Positions 18,994 through 27,869 of a stretch of 57,990 nucleotides of DNA are shown here, in pieces. The DNA is from Terriglobia bacterium (lineage in GTDB: Bacteria; Acidobacteriota; Terriglobia; Bryobacterales; Bryobacteraceae). The stretch is from the NCBI GenBank assembly GCA_020073365.1, contig JAIQFL010000017.1:1-57990 (forward strand), read 5' to 3'. Position numbers and translations under genes: made by a program. The stretch's first letter is position 1. Each line of letters starts with the position of its first letter. Under the pieces are notes generated by a model that had not been told where the DNA came from, did no database searches, and was given only the letters and a program-made list of their open reading frames with translations.

Positions 18994-20007
18994 ATGCGGA
19001 AGATCGGTACACGGCGGAGATCGCGGGAAACGTTACGGCCAGCCGCAAAGCAGCCCGTTGCGGCCGCGGGGGAGCGCCAGGGCTGGCGGCGGCACGGGTG
19101 GCGACTGCTCGCGATTTGGGGCCTCCTCTTCATCGCCTATTCCAATTCTTTCCAGGCCGGCCTGGTGTTCGACAATTCTTCGGTAATTGGGCAGGATCCG
19201 CGAATCCGCCAAGGGACGCCGCAAAACATCGCGTCCACTTTGACGGGAGGGTATCGCTACGCCGGCGCCACCGCAGGATTGTATCGGCCGTTGACCACTT
19301 TCTCTTTCTTGCTGAATTACGCAATGTTCGGAAACGGTTCGCGGCCCGCGGGATATCATTGGTGCAATCTCGTGGTGCATGCGGTCAATGTCGCTCTGGC
19401 GTATGCGCTCGGCATCGTGGTTTTCGGAGAGACTGCGCCAGCTTGGGCATTGGCCGCGATCTGGGGATTGCATCCGCTGCTCACGGAATCCGTTACGAAT
19501 ATCGCGGGGCGGGCCGACCTGTTGGCCGCCTTTGGGGTTTTGGCGGGTTTGTTGTGCCACGTGAGAGGCGCTTCGGCCGCTGGGTGGCGGAGGGTGGCAT
19601 GGCTGGCGGGCATCGCGGCCGCTCAGGCGGTCGGGCTTTTTTCGAAATACCGGCGCGCACTGGACCCCACGGTTTTTCTCGGGCCTTGGGCGTACGTGGA
19701 TCACCTGCTGCTTCCCCCTGGTGCCTCGACCGGAATGCATTTGCATCGCGAGGTGGCGGAGGTCTATTACGTCGTGAAGGGAGCGGGAACGATTACGGTC
19801 GCCGGCGGGGGAGGGCGTGGGGCGGCGGCAGAAACCGCATCCATCAAGGAAGGCGACGCCATTCCCATTCAATTAAGCGAAACCCACTCGGTCGAGAACA
19901 AGGGGAGTGAGCCGCTTGAATTCCTCATCATCGGTGTTGCGCGCGATGCCACGCGCCGGGTGGACAGCATCGATGTGCGCGACCTGCCGGGCCGCCGGGG
20001 CAACTGA
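18994..20007 (+). CDS. Chimeric ORF: TMTC-like membrane glycosyltransferase N-terminus fused to a cupin C-terminus
   Basis: A single 337-residue frame with two unrelated parts. Residues 1 to about 218 are hydrophobic and match the start of bacterial TMTC/O-mannosyltransferase-like multi-pass proteins (AYSNSFQAGLVFDNSSVI, YRPLTTFSFLLNYAMFG, WGLHPLLTESVTNIAGRADL, GLFSK). From about residue 219 (YRRALDPTVFLGPWAYVDHLL) the sequence is the second half of a bicupin, closely resembling the neighbouring cupin at 20364-21230 with its metal-site histidines (GMHLHREVAEVYYVV, ETHSVEN). The junction is near 19650. Full TMTC-like proteins are several hundred residues longer and bicupins have two domains, so this is most simply a deletion that fused two genes in frame. 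It could also be a mis-join in assembly. A novel functional fusion is least likely. Confidence 0.7.
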   Translation: MRKIGTRRRSRETLRPAAKQPVAAAGERQGWRRHGWRLLAIWGLLFIAYSNSFQAGLVFDNSSVIGQDPRIRQGTPQNIASTLTGGYRYAGATAGLYRPLTTFSFLLNYAMFGNGSRPAGYHWCNLVVHAVNVALAYALGIVVFGETAPAWALAAIWGLHPLLTESVTNIAGRADLLAAFGVLAGLLCHVRGASAAGWRRVAWLAGIAAAQAVGLFSKYRRALDPTVFLGPWAYVDHLLLPPGASTGMHLHREVAEVYYVVKGAGTITVAGGGGRGAAAETASIKEGDAIPIQLSETHSVENKGSEPLEFLIIGVARDATRRVDSIDVRDLPGRRGN

Positions 20008-20042
20008 GCCGTCCGCCCCCCCCAATCAACTTCCTTGGAACC

Positions 20043-20070
20043 GGGCCGGCCGTTGAGTGGTAGCCGGCCC
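20043..20070 (+). terminator. Hairpin after the chimeric ORF
   Basis: GGGCCGGC (20043-20050) and GCCGGCCC (20063-20070) form a perfect 8-bp stem with a 12-nt loop, 36 bp after the stop at 20007. It has no U-tract. The rest of 20071-20363 is largely non-coding apart from the small minus-strand frame at 20126-20245. Confidence 0.45.
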
Positions 20071-20125
20071 CTGATCGCACCCCGGGCGCGGCACACGACG
20101 TCACGGTCCGCGACGGATACCTGTG

Positions 20126-20245
20126 TTACAGCGACGACGCGGGGTACACGCAGCTCAAGCTTCGAGGGCCGTGCCCGGCGGCGGGGCAGGCGCAGCCCGC
20201 CAGTGGGGCTGCAGTCGCTGCGATACAAGTGCTCTTCATGTTCAT
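20126..20245 (-). pseudogene. Short lipoprotein-like leader, probably truncated
   Basis: A 39-residue frame starts at 20245 behind a strong GGAAGGAG site. It opens MNMKSTCIAATAAPLAGCAC, a credible type-II signal sequence with a lipobox (LAGC). It stops soon afterwards without a recognisable mature domain. Good start signals with no body suggest the remaining 5' end of a deleted lipoprotein gene. I cannot name the parent gene, and a genuine micro-lipoprotein is possible. Confidence 0.35.
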
Positions 20246-20363
20246 AAGTCACTCCTTCCTCAACAAGGCTGATTTCCGGCTCGCCGTGCTAATGCGGCGA
20301 AACCGCGATCGTTGGCTAATCCAAGCGCCACTGCCAGAGGGCGGTAGCCGGAAACCGCCTCGC

Positions 20364-21230
20364 TTATTTCACATTCACCGAATCGATCTTGCCCTTTTCC
20401 ATGGCCGCGCCAATCACCATCAACTCCAGCGGCGCGCCGCCGGTATTCTCAAACGAATGCACGTCCCCGGGGGCCATCACGATGGCATCGCCCTTCTTGA
20501 CCGGCGCGGTCTCGTCGTCCACGCGAACCGCACCCTCGCCATCCATCACGTAATAGAGCTCTTCGACGCCCATGTGCTTGTGCGCGCCGATCGAGGTCCC
20601 CGACGGCATGAGCACGTGGTCCACGTAAGCCCAGGGAGTGAAGAATACTTCCGGCGGCAGCGCGCGGCGATATTGCACTGCGCCCTTACCCTCATTGAGG
20701 GGCGCCGGCGCCCGCAGCAGCTCGCGCCAGAGCTTCATCGAGATGAACTGCGGTATGGGGTCGAGCGGTACCCCTACGCGCGTATCTCCCAGGTCGAAGT
20801 TGTCGTACTTACCCTTGATCGTCGCCACCGCGACGTTCATCCACTCCACCGGCTGATCCGTCGCATTGTAGATCGCGTGCGAGTGGCCCATCCGGCAGGG
20901 AGCGCCCGCCGGACCTTTGATCACCGATGTTCGCCCGTCAATGGTGAACTGAGCCTCGCCGTTCAGTATGACGAACATCTCCTCCATGGTGCTGTGGAAG
21001 TGCTGGCCGATGCCGGTCTTCGGCGGCAGCACGCCCCGGTGCAGGAAAAGAAAGTTCGACTGGAAGTTTGAGGCGTTCAGCATCGCCCCGAAGGCCATCT
21101 GGCCGGCCCCGCCGTGAACCGACGGCGACGACCGGTAGCGCGACGGGTCGGCGTGGCGGATCCGCTGCGCCAGAGGATCGCGCGCCACCACCGATGCCGC
21201 GCACAGTATTGTAAGCAGAACGACTCGCAT
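20364..21230 (-). CDS. Exported bicupin-domain protein
   Basis: A 288-residue protein with a signal peptide (MRVVLLTILCAASVVA). The start at 21230 follows AAGGAG at 7 nt; the frame is open to 21323. Two cupin barrels are present. The first has histidine motifs around GIGQHFHSTMEEMFVIL and MGHSHAIYN. The second has SIGAHKHMGVEELYYVM and DVHSFENTGG. These His/Glu sets are typical metal-binding cupin motifs. Bicupins of this kind include dioxygenases, isomerases and sugar-binding proteins, so the reaction is not predictable. Its second half is closely similar to the C-terminal part of the chimeric ORF at 18994-20007, so the two are paralogues that may once have been tandem genes. Confidence 0.8.
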   Translation of the reverse strand: MRVVLLTILCAASVVARDPLAQRIRHADPSRYRSSPSVHGGAGQMAFGAMLNASNFQSNFLFLHRGVLPPKTGIGQHFHSTMEEMFVILNGEAQFTIDGRTSVIKGPAGAPCRMGHSHAIYNATDQPVEWMNVAVATIKGKYDNFDLGDTRVGVPLDPIPQFISMKLWRELLRAPAPLNEGKGAVQYRRALPPEVFFTPWAYVDHVLMPSGTSIGAHKHMGVEELYYVMDGEGAVRVDDETAPVKKGDAIVMAPGDVHSFENTGGAPLELMVIGAAMEKGKIDSVNVK

Positions 21231-21286
21231 ATGGGTCTCCTTTTCCGGCCGTGCTAACAGCGCTACCGAATTAAGAAGCATACCTT

Positions 21287-21324
21287 GTTCCACTCCCGGA
21301 TCAAAGTTCCACTCCCGGATCAAA
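21287..21324. repeat. Perfect 19-bp tandem duplication
   Basis: GTTCCACTCCCGGATCAAA occurs twice back-to-back (21287-21305 and 21306-21324) in the gap between the cupin start and the end of the DUF362 gene. It is non-coding and may lie in the cupin promoter region. Confidence 0.85.
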
Positions 21325-21382
21325 GGAGCCTTTTCACGCCCTTCCGGGACAGGGATTCATGCGCAGCATGGAGCCGCTGCGG

Positions 21383-22969
21383 TTACGCCGTCCAGGTCGC
21401 CCCTTCCAGGCTGTCGCCGTTGTTTTCCTGTCCCACCAGCAGCGCTGATAGCGCGGCCTTGCCGTTCGCCGGCTGGACCCGGAAGACGAATTGGTTCTCC
21501 CCGGAGCGAAGCTCGACCGGTTGCTGGAATTGCCCGGTTCGGAACCGCGTCAACCCTTCTTCCTCCATGATTTGGCGGCCGTTCAGTTCCACTGTCCCGT
21601 TCCCGGAGAGGCCCAGCCACAAGAAGCCTTTCCGCGACCCGTCCGACTTCACGGTAGCGGTCGCGGAATAAACCGTCGCATCGACTCCCGCGGCGGCGAC
21701 GAGATCCAGTACGTCCCCGAACGACGTGTGGCGCGTCCAGTTACTGACTTCCGCCGATGGGTCGAGTGTCACCCTCCACTCGCGGTTGCTGCGCGCATAC
21801 CAGGTCCGGGGCTTAGCCCATTTCCGGGCGTACCGGTCCAGTTCGTCGCCCACGACCTCGATGCGGTTCTGGTCGTAAGTGCCCAAGCCGCGCGCTACGG
21901 CCATGTGCAGATAGTCGATGTCTTCTGGTTTGAAGCCAAGCAGCTTCGCCGCAACGGCGTCTACCGCGACCGGGTCCTCGCCCGCCATGACCAGGTTGTT
22001 GCGTATCATCTGGTCCGGTTGACGGTTGTTGTGTTCGGTGTACTGAAGCCCCCGGATAACATCCACCACGTTGTAGTCCGGGGGGTGGAACGCCGCCAGG
22101 TCGCCGATAAAGGGATCGATGCGGCTGTCCACCGAGTGCTCGTTGTGCAGACCCATGTTCGTCATGGCGCCCTGCCTGGTGTAGGCGATGCGCGGCCCCG
22201 TCCCCACGTAGTTCTTAAAACAGCATGTGACGCCGCAATTCTCGTGCACCTTCGCCACCGGCAGCGAAATCAGGAAATCGCAATTGCGAATGGTGTTGGA
22301 GACGAAGTACTCCGCCTTTCTGCTGAACGATCCAACGCCATTGCGCTTTGGAACGGGCAACGCGAGCATGTTTCCGGACGCACCCCGCACGACGTCGTAG
22401 GCGAGGTCCACGTAATCGAATGTTTTGCGCGGAAATTTCTCGCCGAATTCCCGCAGCATACCCGCCCATGAGCCGCCCGTGCCCTCGAAGTCGTCCGGGC
22501 CCCAAACCACGGTCGGCCCGTCTACCCGCGCACCGTTCTGCTTGACCACGTTGTCGTCGGCCGGGTCTTTTAAACTCCGGTAGCTGCCGCCTTCCGCGAT
22601 GGTGATGCGCTTGGCACGGGAATTTCGCGCGACGTACTCCATAACGGCCCGCAGGACACGAAGGTCCGTGACGTCGCCCGTGCGGTACATCGGCTGGCCG
22701 GGCAGGAAACAGTAATTCGGCTTCAACACGACCCAGGAACCCGGTTTGATTTTACCTTCCAGGCTGCCAGCCGCGGGTTTCCCGTAGCCGATAGCCTTCC
22801 ACACCATGTCGCGGACCATCTCATAGTCCAGCGCGTGGCCGGCCGAGACAGGCTTCGACAAGCTCCGGTGGCTGGAATGCACGAATCCAACACGGCTTCT
22901 CTCTGGCGGTTTCGCGGATGCTGCGAGCGCGGCGGCCGAAGCAAGCAGAAATTCGCGGCGTGTACTCAT
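21383..22969 (-). CDS. DUF362-domain protein, exported
   Basis: A 528-residue protein with an N-terminal leader containing RR (MSTRREFLLASAAALAASA), suggesting Tat export. The DUF362 core covers about residues 75-380, with characteristic stretches (GSWVVLKPNYC, NCDFLISLPVAKVHENCGVT, CCFKNYVGTGPR, NNLVMAGEDPVAVDAVAAKLLG). The last 130 residues form a beta-rich appendage. DUF362 proteins often carry ferredoxin-like clusters; here only scattered cysteines are present, including CGVTCC. The function is unknown. It diverges from a second, shorter DUF362 gene with only 35 bp between the starts, so a shared promoter region is likely. Confidence 0.8.
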   Translation of the reverse strand: MSTRREFLLASAAALAASAKPPERSRVGFVHSSHRSLSKPVSAGHALDYEMVRDMVWKAIGYGKPAAGSLEGKIKPGSWVVLKPNYCFLPGQPMYRTGDVTDLRVLRAVMEYVARNSRAKRITIAEGGSYRSLKDPADDNVVKQNGARVDGPTVVWGPDDFEGTGGSWAGMLREFGEKFPRKTFDYVDLAYDVVRGASGNMLALPVPKRNGVGSFSRKAEYFVSNTIRNCDFLISLPVAKVHENCGVTCCFKNYVGTGPRIAYTRQGAMTNMGLHNEHSVDSRIDPFIGDLAAFHPPDYNVVDVIRGLQYTEHNNRQPDQMIRNNLVMAGEDPVAVDAVAAKLLGFKPEDIDYLHMAVARGLGTYDQNRIEVVGDELDRYARKWAKPRTWYARSNREWRVTLDPSAEVSNWTRHTSFGDVLDLVAAAGVDATVYSATATVKSDGSRKGFLWLGLSGNGTVELNGRQIMEEEGLTRFRTGQFQQPVELRSGENQFVFRVQPANGKAALSALLVGQENNGDSLEGATWTA

Positions 22970-23004
22970 GACTGGATTATAGTGGAGATACAGATCTGAA
23001 AGTC

Positions 23005-24012
23005 ATGTTAAGGCGCAATTTTCTTATAACAGGCGCGGGCGCCGTGGTGGTGCTGGCCCAGCAGAAACCGGATGAGAAGAAGCCGGACGACACCTTCGTC
23101 GCCGGGGCGACGCAGGATCCAACGCCGCGGGTCGGAATCGTCCTCTCGAGCTTCAAACAAGGCAAAGACCACGACGGGACCAAGATCCCGGGACTGCGCG
23201 AGCCCCAACCTCCAGGCGCCGACCTGACCCCTGCGCAGTTCGACGCCTGGGTTCGAAGGGCCCTCGACTTGGCCGCCCTTCGCCATTCGGAATTCTTTGA
23301 GGTCATCGAACCCGAAGACTGGATCGTCATCAAGACGCGGTCCCGTGTGGACTCGCGGATCGTGGGCGGCGCGATCTCCTATCTGGCGGAACACAAACGT
23401 GGGCTCCGCTTCACGGTAATCGACCGTTTACCGCAGGGCGGCGACTGGACGCAGGATTATCGGAAGCTGGTGAGCGAGCTCGGCGCCAGGTTCCCCAAAG
23501 TCCGCTTCGAGCTCGTAGATCTGAACTCCGCCGCCACCGTCGATCTCCCCGTCGCCCACAGGCCGGGGGTCACGTATGGGATTCCCAAAATCATTCAGCA
23601 ATGCGACCGGCTGATCAGCATTGCGCCCCTGGCGACGGATCCGGCCATGGGCGTTTCGCTCTCGGTCGGGAACTACGCGGCTATCTCCTCCAAACCCGTC
23701 GCCACGGATGAGGCGCTAGTCGATCTGTTCAGCTACCGGCCCGCCGATCTCGCGCTGGTAGGCGGATGCTGGGGCGTCGAAGGGGATGGAACTCAGGTGC
23801 ACCACAACGTCCTGATCTCGGGGATGAAGGCGGTGGCGGTCGATTCGGTGGCCGCGTCGGTGATGGGATTTAAGCCGGTGGACCTGCCGTACCTGGCGTT
23901 AGGAAAGAAGCGAGGCTTCGGATCCTGGGACCCCGACGAGATTTGGACCCGCGGCAACGAAATCGAGGAAGCGCGCCGGGAATTCAAGAAGCCGGCCGGC
24001 TGGCGCCCGTAG
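23005..24012 (+). CDS. DUF362-domain protein (short form), exported
   Basis: A 335-residue protein with a leader beginning MLRRNFLITGAGAVVVLAQQ (RR plus hydrophobic stretch). It shares the DUF362 plan with its divergent neighbour: IEPEDWIVIKTRSRVDSR, QQCDRLISIAPLATDP, VLISGMKAVAVDSVAASVMGFKPVDL. It lacks the cysteines and the C-terminal appendage of the larger paralogue. ATG at 23005. The pair sit back-to-back, an arrangement suggesting duplication and joint control. No biochemical role is known. Confidence 0.75.
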   Translation: MLRRNFLITGAGAVVVLAQQKPDEKKPDDTFVAGATQDPTPRVGIVLSSFKQGKDHDGTKIPGLREPQPPGADLTPAQFDAWVRRALDLAALRHSEFFEVIEPEDWIVIKTRSRVDSRIVGGAISYLAEHKRGLRFTVIDRLPQGGDWTQDYRKLVSELGARFPKVRFELVDLNSAATVDLPVAHRPGVTYGIPKIIQQCDRLISIAPLATDPAMGVSLSVGNYAAISSKPVATDEALVDLFSYRPADLALVGGCWGVEGDGTQVHHNVLISGMKAVAVDSVAASVMGFKPVDLPYLALGKKRGFGSWDPDEIWTRGNEIEEARREFKKPAGWRP

Positions 24013-24021
24013 GCCTCCGTT

Positions 24022-24080
24022 CTACGGTCGCTCCTGTCCGGCCGCGGCACTGAACCCGGTGTCCAGGGCCGAGACCGTAG
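24022..24080. terminator. Weak inverted repeat between convergent genes
   Basis: CTACGGTC (24022-24029) is complementary to GACCGTAG (24073-24080) around a 43-nt G+C-rich interior, between the convergent ends of the DUF362 gene and the beta-helix pseudogene. A bidirectional terminator is possible but the loop is long. Confidence 0.3.
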
Positions 24081-24094
24081 GGAGCGGTCCTGAT

Positions 24095-25740
24095 TCAGGC
24101 GCTCTGGCCGGAAGCGGCAATGTTCCGCACCGCCGCCTCCCCCGACCGCTCGCGGAGCTGGGTCAGGTACAGGCTGCGCGGCGTCACGTGCCTGTCAAAC
24201 GACTCGATAAACCCGCCTTCCTTCGTCGGGTCCTGTAGAGGGATGTTGAACACCACCGCGTCGACCCCGACGTGCCCGATCGAGAAATTCTGCGCCGCCG
24301 GCGGCTTCTGAACGAGGAGGTATCCCTCGCAATTCCAGAACACGGTGTTCGCGCCCGCCCATCCGATGTTGATGTTTTTCCAGAACCGCGCCGTCAGGGG
24401 CGCGTGGACATTGTCATAAAGGCCGCTCGTCGCCCACTGCTCGTGCGGTTCGCTCGAGGAGTACGGATTCGTCGCCGCGCAATCCAGGAACACGTTCCCG
24501 CTCGCGGTGGGCTGGCCCATCATGAACGAATGCGCCCCTTGTCGGAGTGGCATCGCTGCACGAACGCGAGCTGTCCGCGCAGCGCGAAAGTGAACCTCCT
24601 GGCGCCCATCCGGCGGGAAACCGGCTCGCGGGAGACGCAGTCCTGGATGGTGATCCACTTCGACCCGCGCTGCGCGCCCACCATGCTGTAGACGAAATGA
24701 AGAGCCGTCGCATTCCGCACCCAGCCGTTCTTCATATTGTCGAAGGTGATGAAGTTGGCGTAGTGGTCCTCGTCGGCGTAGTATTCCTCGATGGCGTAGT
24801 TCGGGCGGTCCATGTTGCCGTATTCCTTCGTGCGCTTCGTCGGGTCGAACTCCGACATGCCCCGAAGGTTCTCCACCCCGACTCTCTCGATGCGCCCGGG
24901 GCCTCGTACTTGATCACTTCGCCCCCGCCCCAACCCTTCTCGATGGAGCAAGTGATTGGCGCATCGATGGTGATCGTGTTCCCCTGTACGGCCACCACCA
25001 CCCGGTCCCAATCGACGTTGAAAGGCCGCCAGCGACTCGCCGGGCTCTCTCCGTTCATTCCGACAGCATCCACCCAGTCCTGGTTTCCGATGCGCCGCAC
25101 GATCACGGTGTCGCCCGGTATGAAGCCTTTGGCGGATGCCACACGGATGGTTCGTGAACCTACCGGTACGTAGTCGTCGGCGACCACCTGCTTGGTGTCA
25201 TCCTTGGTTGTCCAACCGGAAGCTCCTGCGATCCTGACGAGGGTGGGTTGGCCGCCCGCACCACCGCGGCCACCGCTGCTGCCGGTGCGGCCAGTTCCGG
25301 TGCCGACGGGAATGGTGCCGGTATCGCCCATGCCTTTTGCCGCGCAGCACCACGCCGCTGGCTTGGATCTTCACCGGGGTCGCCATCTTGTAGTAGCCCG
25401 CCCTGAGGAGCAGGGCGCCCCGGAAACCATTCTTGTCAAGCGGCAAGGCCGACACCTTGTCAATGGCTGCCTGAACGTTCTCCGTGTTGTCACCTGCCAC
25501 CGGCCATATCGTCTCCTTAACAGGTATGGTGGGAATCGGCGTGCCCCCGCCACTGTATCCGGCGTGAGAACAATCAGAAATCGTGTTTCCTTGTTCATCG
25601 GGAACGTAAACCAGTTTGCCATCCGAGCCGGGATAGACTCTGGAAACGGTCGGGGCAAGGTCATCCACCTGGGCTGCGGCCACAACTGCCGGCGCCAACG
25701 CCATCTGCAGCATTCTCCGTCGGGACACAGCCATCTTCAT
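24095..25740 (-). pseudogene. Exported right-handed beta-helix (pectate-lyase-fold) protein, three frameshifts
   Basis: Reading through three single-base slips gives one protein of about 545 residues. It starts with an RR leader (MKMAVSRRRMLQMALAPAVVAAA) and a pectate-lyase-like opening (NTENVQAAIDKVSALP, GALLLRAGYYKMATPVKIQASGVVLRG), then a beta-helix body (GNMDRPNYAIEEYY, GNVFLDCAATNPYSSSEPHEQW, NTVFWNCEG). The frame changes fall near 25340 (an AAAA run, just after VVLRGK), near 24895 (a CCCCGGG run) and near 24540 (a GGGG run). Each lies in a homopolymer and family sequence resumes at once in the new frame. That pattern suits either recent decay or base-calling error in an otherwise intact gene. 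The fold suggests a polysaccharide lyase or related enzyme; activity is inference. A TATAGT box and AGAGGT site precede the start. Confidence 0.65.
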
Positions 25741-26024
25741 GTGATACCTCTCAGGGTCATACTATAACGTGGCAGCCAGCGACCGGTGGAGTCTCTAGGG
25801 CACGAGAATCCTGAAGCTAATTCCCATGAATTGGCCGGGGGCGTGAGGTCGGAACGAGGGGATCAGGACTGTTTCGGCCGCAGCGGATTCTCTGCTCACG
25901 CGGTGTTGAAATTCTCAACAGTCCGTGGCCCCGGTGCCAGCGCGAAATGGGAGCGCGTTCATACCTGCTTCGCCTCTCGGACTTTTTGCATGCCAATAAT
26001 AGGAATTAAGGATCGTGTTTAGTT
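25741..26024. other. Intergenic region before the receptor fragment
   Basis: It carries the likely promoter of the minus-strand beta-helix gene at its left end and no supported gene. An A+T-rich patch (25985-26045) precedes the receptor remnant. Confidence 0.35.
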
Positions 26025-26315
26025 TTGATCCGTTATATAATCGCTCCACCTAGGGAGGTTACGTCAACGACCCGGTGTAACCCGAAGATGCGCTATTGGC
26101 CGGGCTTCAATGAGAATATATCCGTGACCCGGGATTTCAACCTGAAGGAGAGAGCGCACCTGGAGTTCCGGTTAGAGGCGTTCAACGTCCTGAACCGCGT
26201 CGCGTTCGGCCCGCTTGGCGGCGCAACGACGCTCACCAACGCCAACTGGGGCAAGTGGGGGGCGCAGGCGAATTCGCCACGCCGAATACAGTTGGTGGGG
26301 AAACTGAGGTGGTAG
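26025..26315 (+). pseudogene. C-terminal fragment of a TonB-dependent receptor
   Basis: Only the last 75 or so residues of an Oar/SusC-like barrel remain: RYWPGFNENISVTRDFNLKE, then HLEFRLEAFNVLNR, ending in PRRIQLVGKLRW with the aromatic terminal residue. These are hallmark closing strands of the receptors at 9.6 and 29.7 kb. The sequence before about 26085 does not continue the barrel, so about 1000 residues have been deleted. Cannot be functional. Confidence 0.75.
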
Positions 26316-26476
26316 TTGTCTGTGAGAGGCTGCACGCGCCGTTCGCGCAGCCCCACTCGTCGTACCTGTGAGGCCTCGCCAGCCTTCGCGAGGCCTCTTT
26401 GCTGGCTTCCTTCGGGCCAATGGCCGCAAGGAAATCCCTTTTTCGTGGAATTGTGAGAGTCTTCAGGGGGCATGAA

Positions 26477-27721
26477 ATGCGTTCGCTAGACAGAAGGTCT
26501 TTTTTCCGCATCGGCGGGGGCGTAGCCGGAGCGTTCGGCATGCAGAATCTGTTCGCTGCTGTGCAGGACAACAGCACGCCATATCAGCGGCCGAAGCTGA
26601 AGATCACGGACGTAAAGTCCGCCAACATCCAGGGTTTCCATGTCCGTATCTACACCGATCAGGGTTTGTACGGCGATGGCGAAGGTGTCGACGCCGTCAG
26701 CGGCGGACCCTCCATCCTTCAGGGCCTCCGTTTTTCGTTGGTCGGGCAGAGCCCGCTCAACATCGAGGGCATCTGGGAGCGCATCCGCACGAGCGGCATC
26801 TTTGGCGGCGCACAAGCCGGCCAGTACGTAGCCACCCTGACCGCGGTTGAAATTGCATTGTGGGACCTCGCCGGCAAGGCCCTGAATATGCCGATCTACC
26901 AGTTGATGGGCGGCAAACTCCGCGACAGGATCCGGGTCTACTGCGATTGCGGCGCCAATGACCGCAACGATCCGCAAGCCAAGACCTACATCAACCAGAT
27001 CGTCGAGAACAACTTCACGATGACCAAAATCGATATCGATGCGGCCGGGGATCCTGCGCGTTTCGACCGCGTGAACTGGACCGCGAATAACGCCGAGATC
27101 GATCACATGGTCGACAAGGTCAGCTTCATGCGCGAATCGCTGCCCAAGACCGTCGAACTCGCGGTCGACATGCACGGCCGGTACGATCTCGGCACGGCCA
27201 AACGTGTGGCCAAGGAATTGGAGCCTTTCCGCCTGGTGTGGCTGGAAGAACCCGTACCGCCGGAAAACATCGACGCCATGAGGAACGTCCGCGATTCCAC
27301 CCACACACCCATTTGCTGCGGTGAGAACATCTACATGCGTTGGGGCTTCCGCGAACTCTTCGAAAAGCAGGCCGTCGACATCATCATGCCGGACATCCAA
27401 AAGTGCGGCGGTTTGATGGAAGGCAAGAAGATCGCTGCCATGGCGCAGACCTATTACGTGCCGATCGCGCCGCACTCCCAGGCGTCCCCCGTCGGCGCCA
27501 TGGCGACGGCCCACATGCTGGCGACGGTGCCCAACTTCCTGGTTGTGGAGTGGCACTGGAGCCACCCGGGCAATCGCTGGGAGCGTTGGAAGAACTTCGT
27601 CAAGCAGGGCGAGATCATCGAGAAAGGCCATATCGTGGTTCCCGACAAGCCCGGCATCGGCGTCGAAATGAATGAGGAATACCTCAAGAAGCTTCCGGGT
27701 GTAAACTGGTTCCCTGCCTAG
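26477..27721 (+). CDS. Mandelate racemase/muconate lactonizing enzyme family (sugar-acid dehydratase-like), Tat-exported
   Basis: Enolase-superfamily protein of 414 residues from the ATG at 26477, which follows AGGGGG; the frame is open back to 26399. An RR leader (LDRRSFFRIGGGVAGAFG) implies export. The superfamily site is complete: Lys184 (TKIDID), metal ligands Asp231 (AVDMHGR), Glu257 (WLEEPVPPEN) and Glu283 (CGENIYMRW), and His333 (APHSQASP). The closest functional group is galactonate/gluconate dehydratase-like enzymes. It is strongly similar to the protein at 50800-52074. Export is unusual because characterised acid-sugar dehydratases are cytosolic. The substrate is probably an aldonic or uronic acid, but not determinable here. 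Confidence 0.85.
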   Translation: MRSLDRRSFFRIGGGVAGAFGMQNLFAAVQDNSTPYQRPKLKITDVKSANIQGFHVRIYTDQGLYGDGEGVDAVSGGPSILQGLRFSLVGQSPLNIEGIWERIRTSGIFGGAQAGQYVATLTAVEIALWDLAGKALNMPIYQLMGGKLRDRIRVYCDCGANDRNDPQAKTYINQIVENNFTMTKIDIDAAGDPARFDRVNWTANNAEIDHMVDKVSFMRESLPKTVELAVDMHGRYDLGTAKRVAKELEPFRLVWLEEPVPPENIDAMRNVRDSTHTPICCGENIYMRWGFRELFEKQAVDIIMPDIQKCGGLMEGKKIAAMAQTYYVPIAPHSQASPVGAMATAHMLATVPNFLVVEWHWSHPGNRWERWKNFVKQGEIIEKGHIVVPDKPGIGVEMNEEYLKKLPGVNWFPA

Positions 27722-27869
27722 AGGGAAGGCAGCGGCAGGCGGCCACCAGCAACAGCACCGCCAATACCCGCTTCATTGCCGGCACCCTCCATGTTTCAGA
27801 CACATCACGCTGTGCCTGAAATTTCGGCCTGACCGCTGTCGCACCAGTGCCGGTCCGGGTCAACCTCCG

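Noticed and set aside
20085..20175. Plus-strand stretch reading HDVTVRDGYLCYSDDAGYTQ, faintly LVIVD-repeat-like
   Set aside because: Too short and without start or context. It may be debris of a deleted gene, but I cannot support a call.
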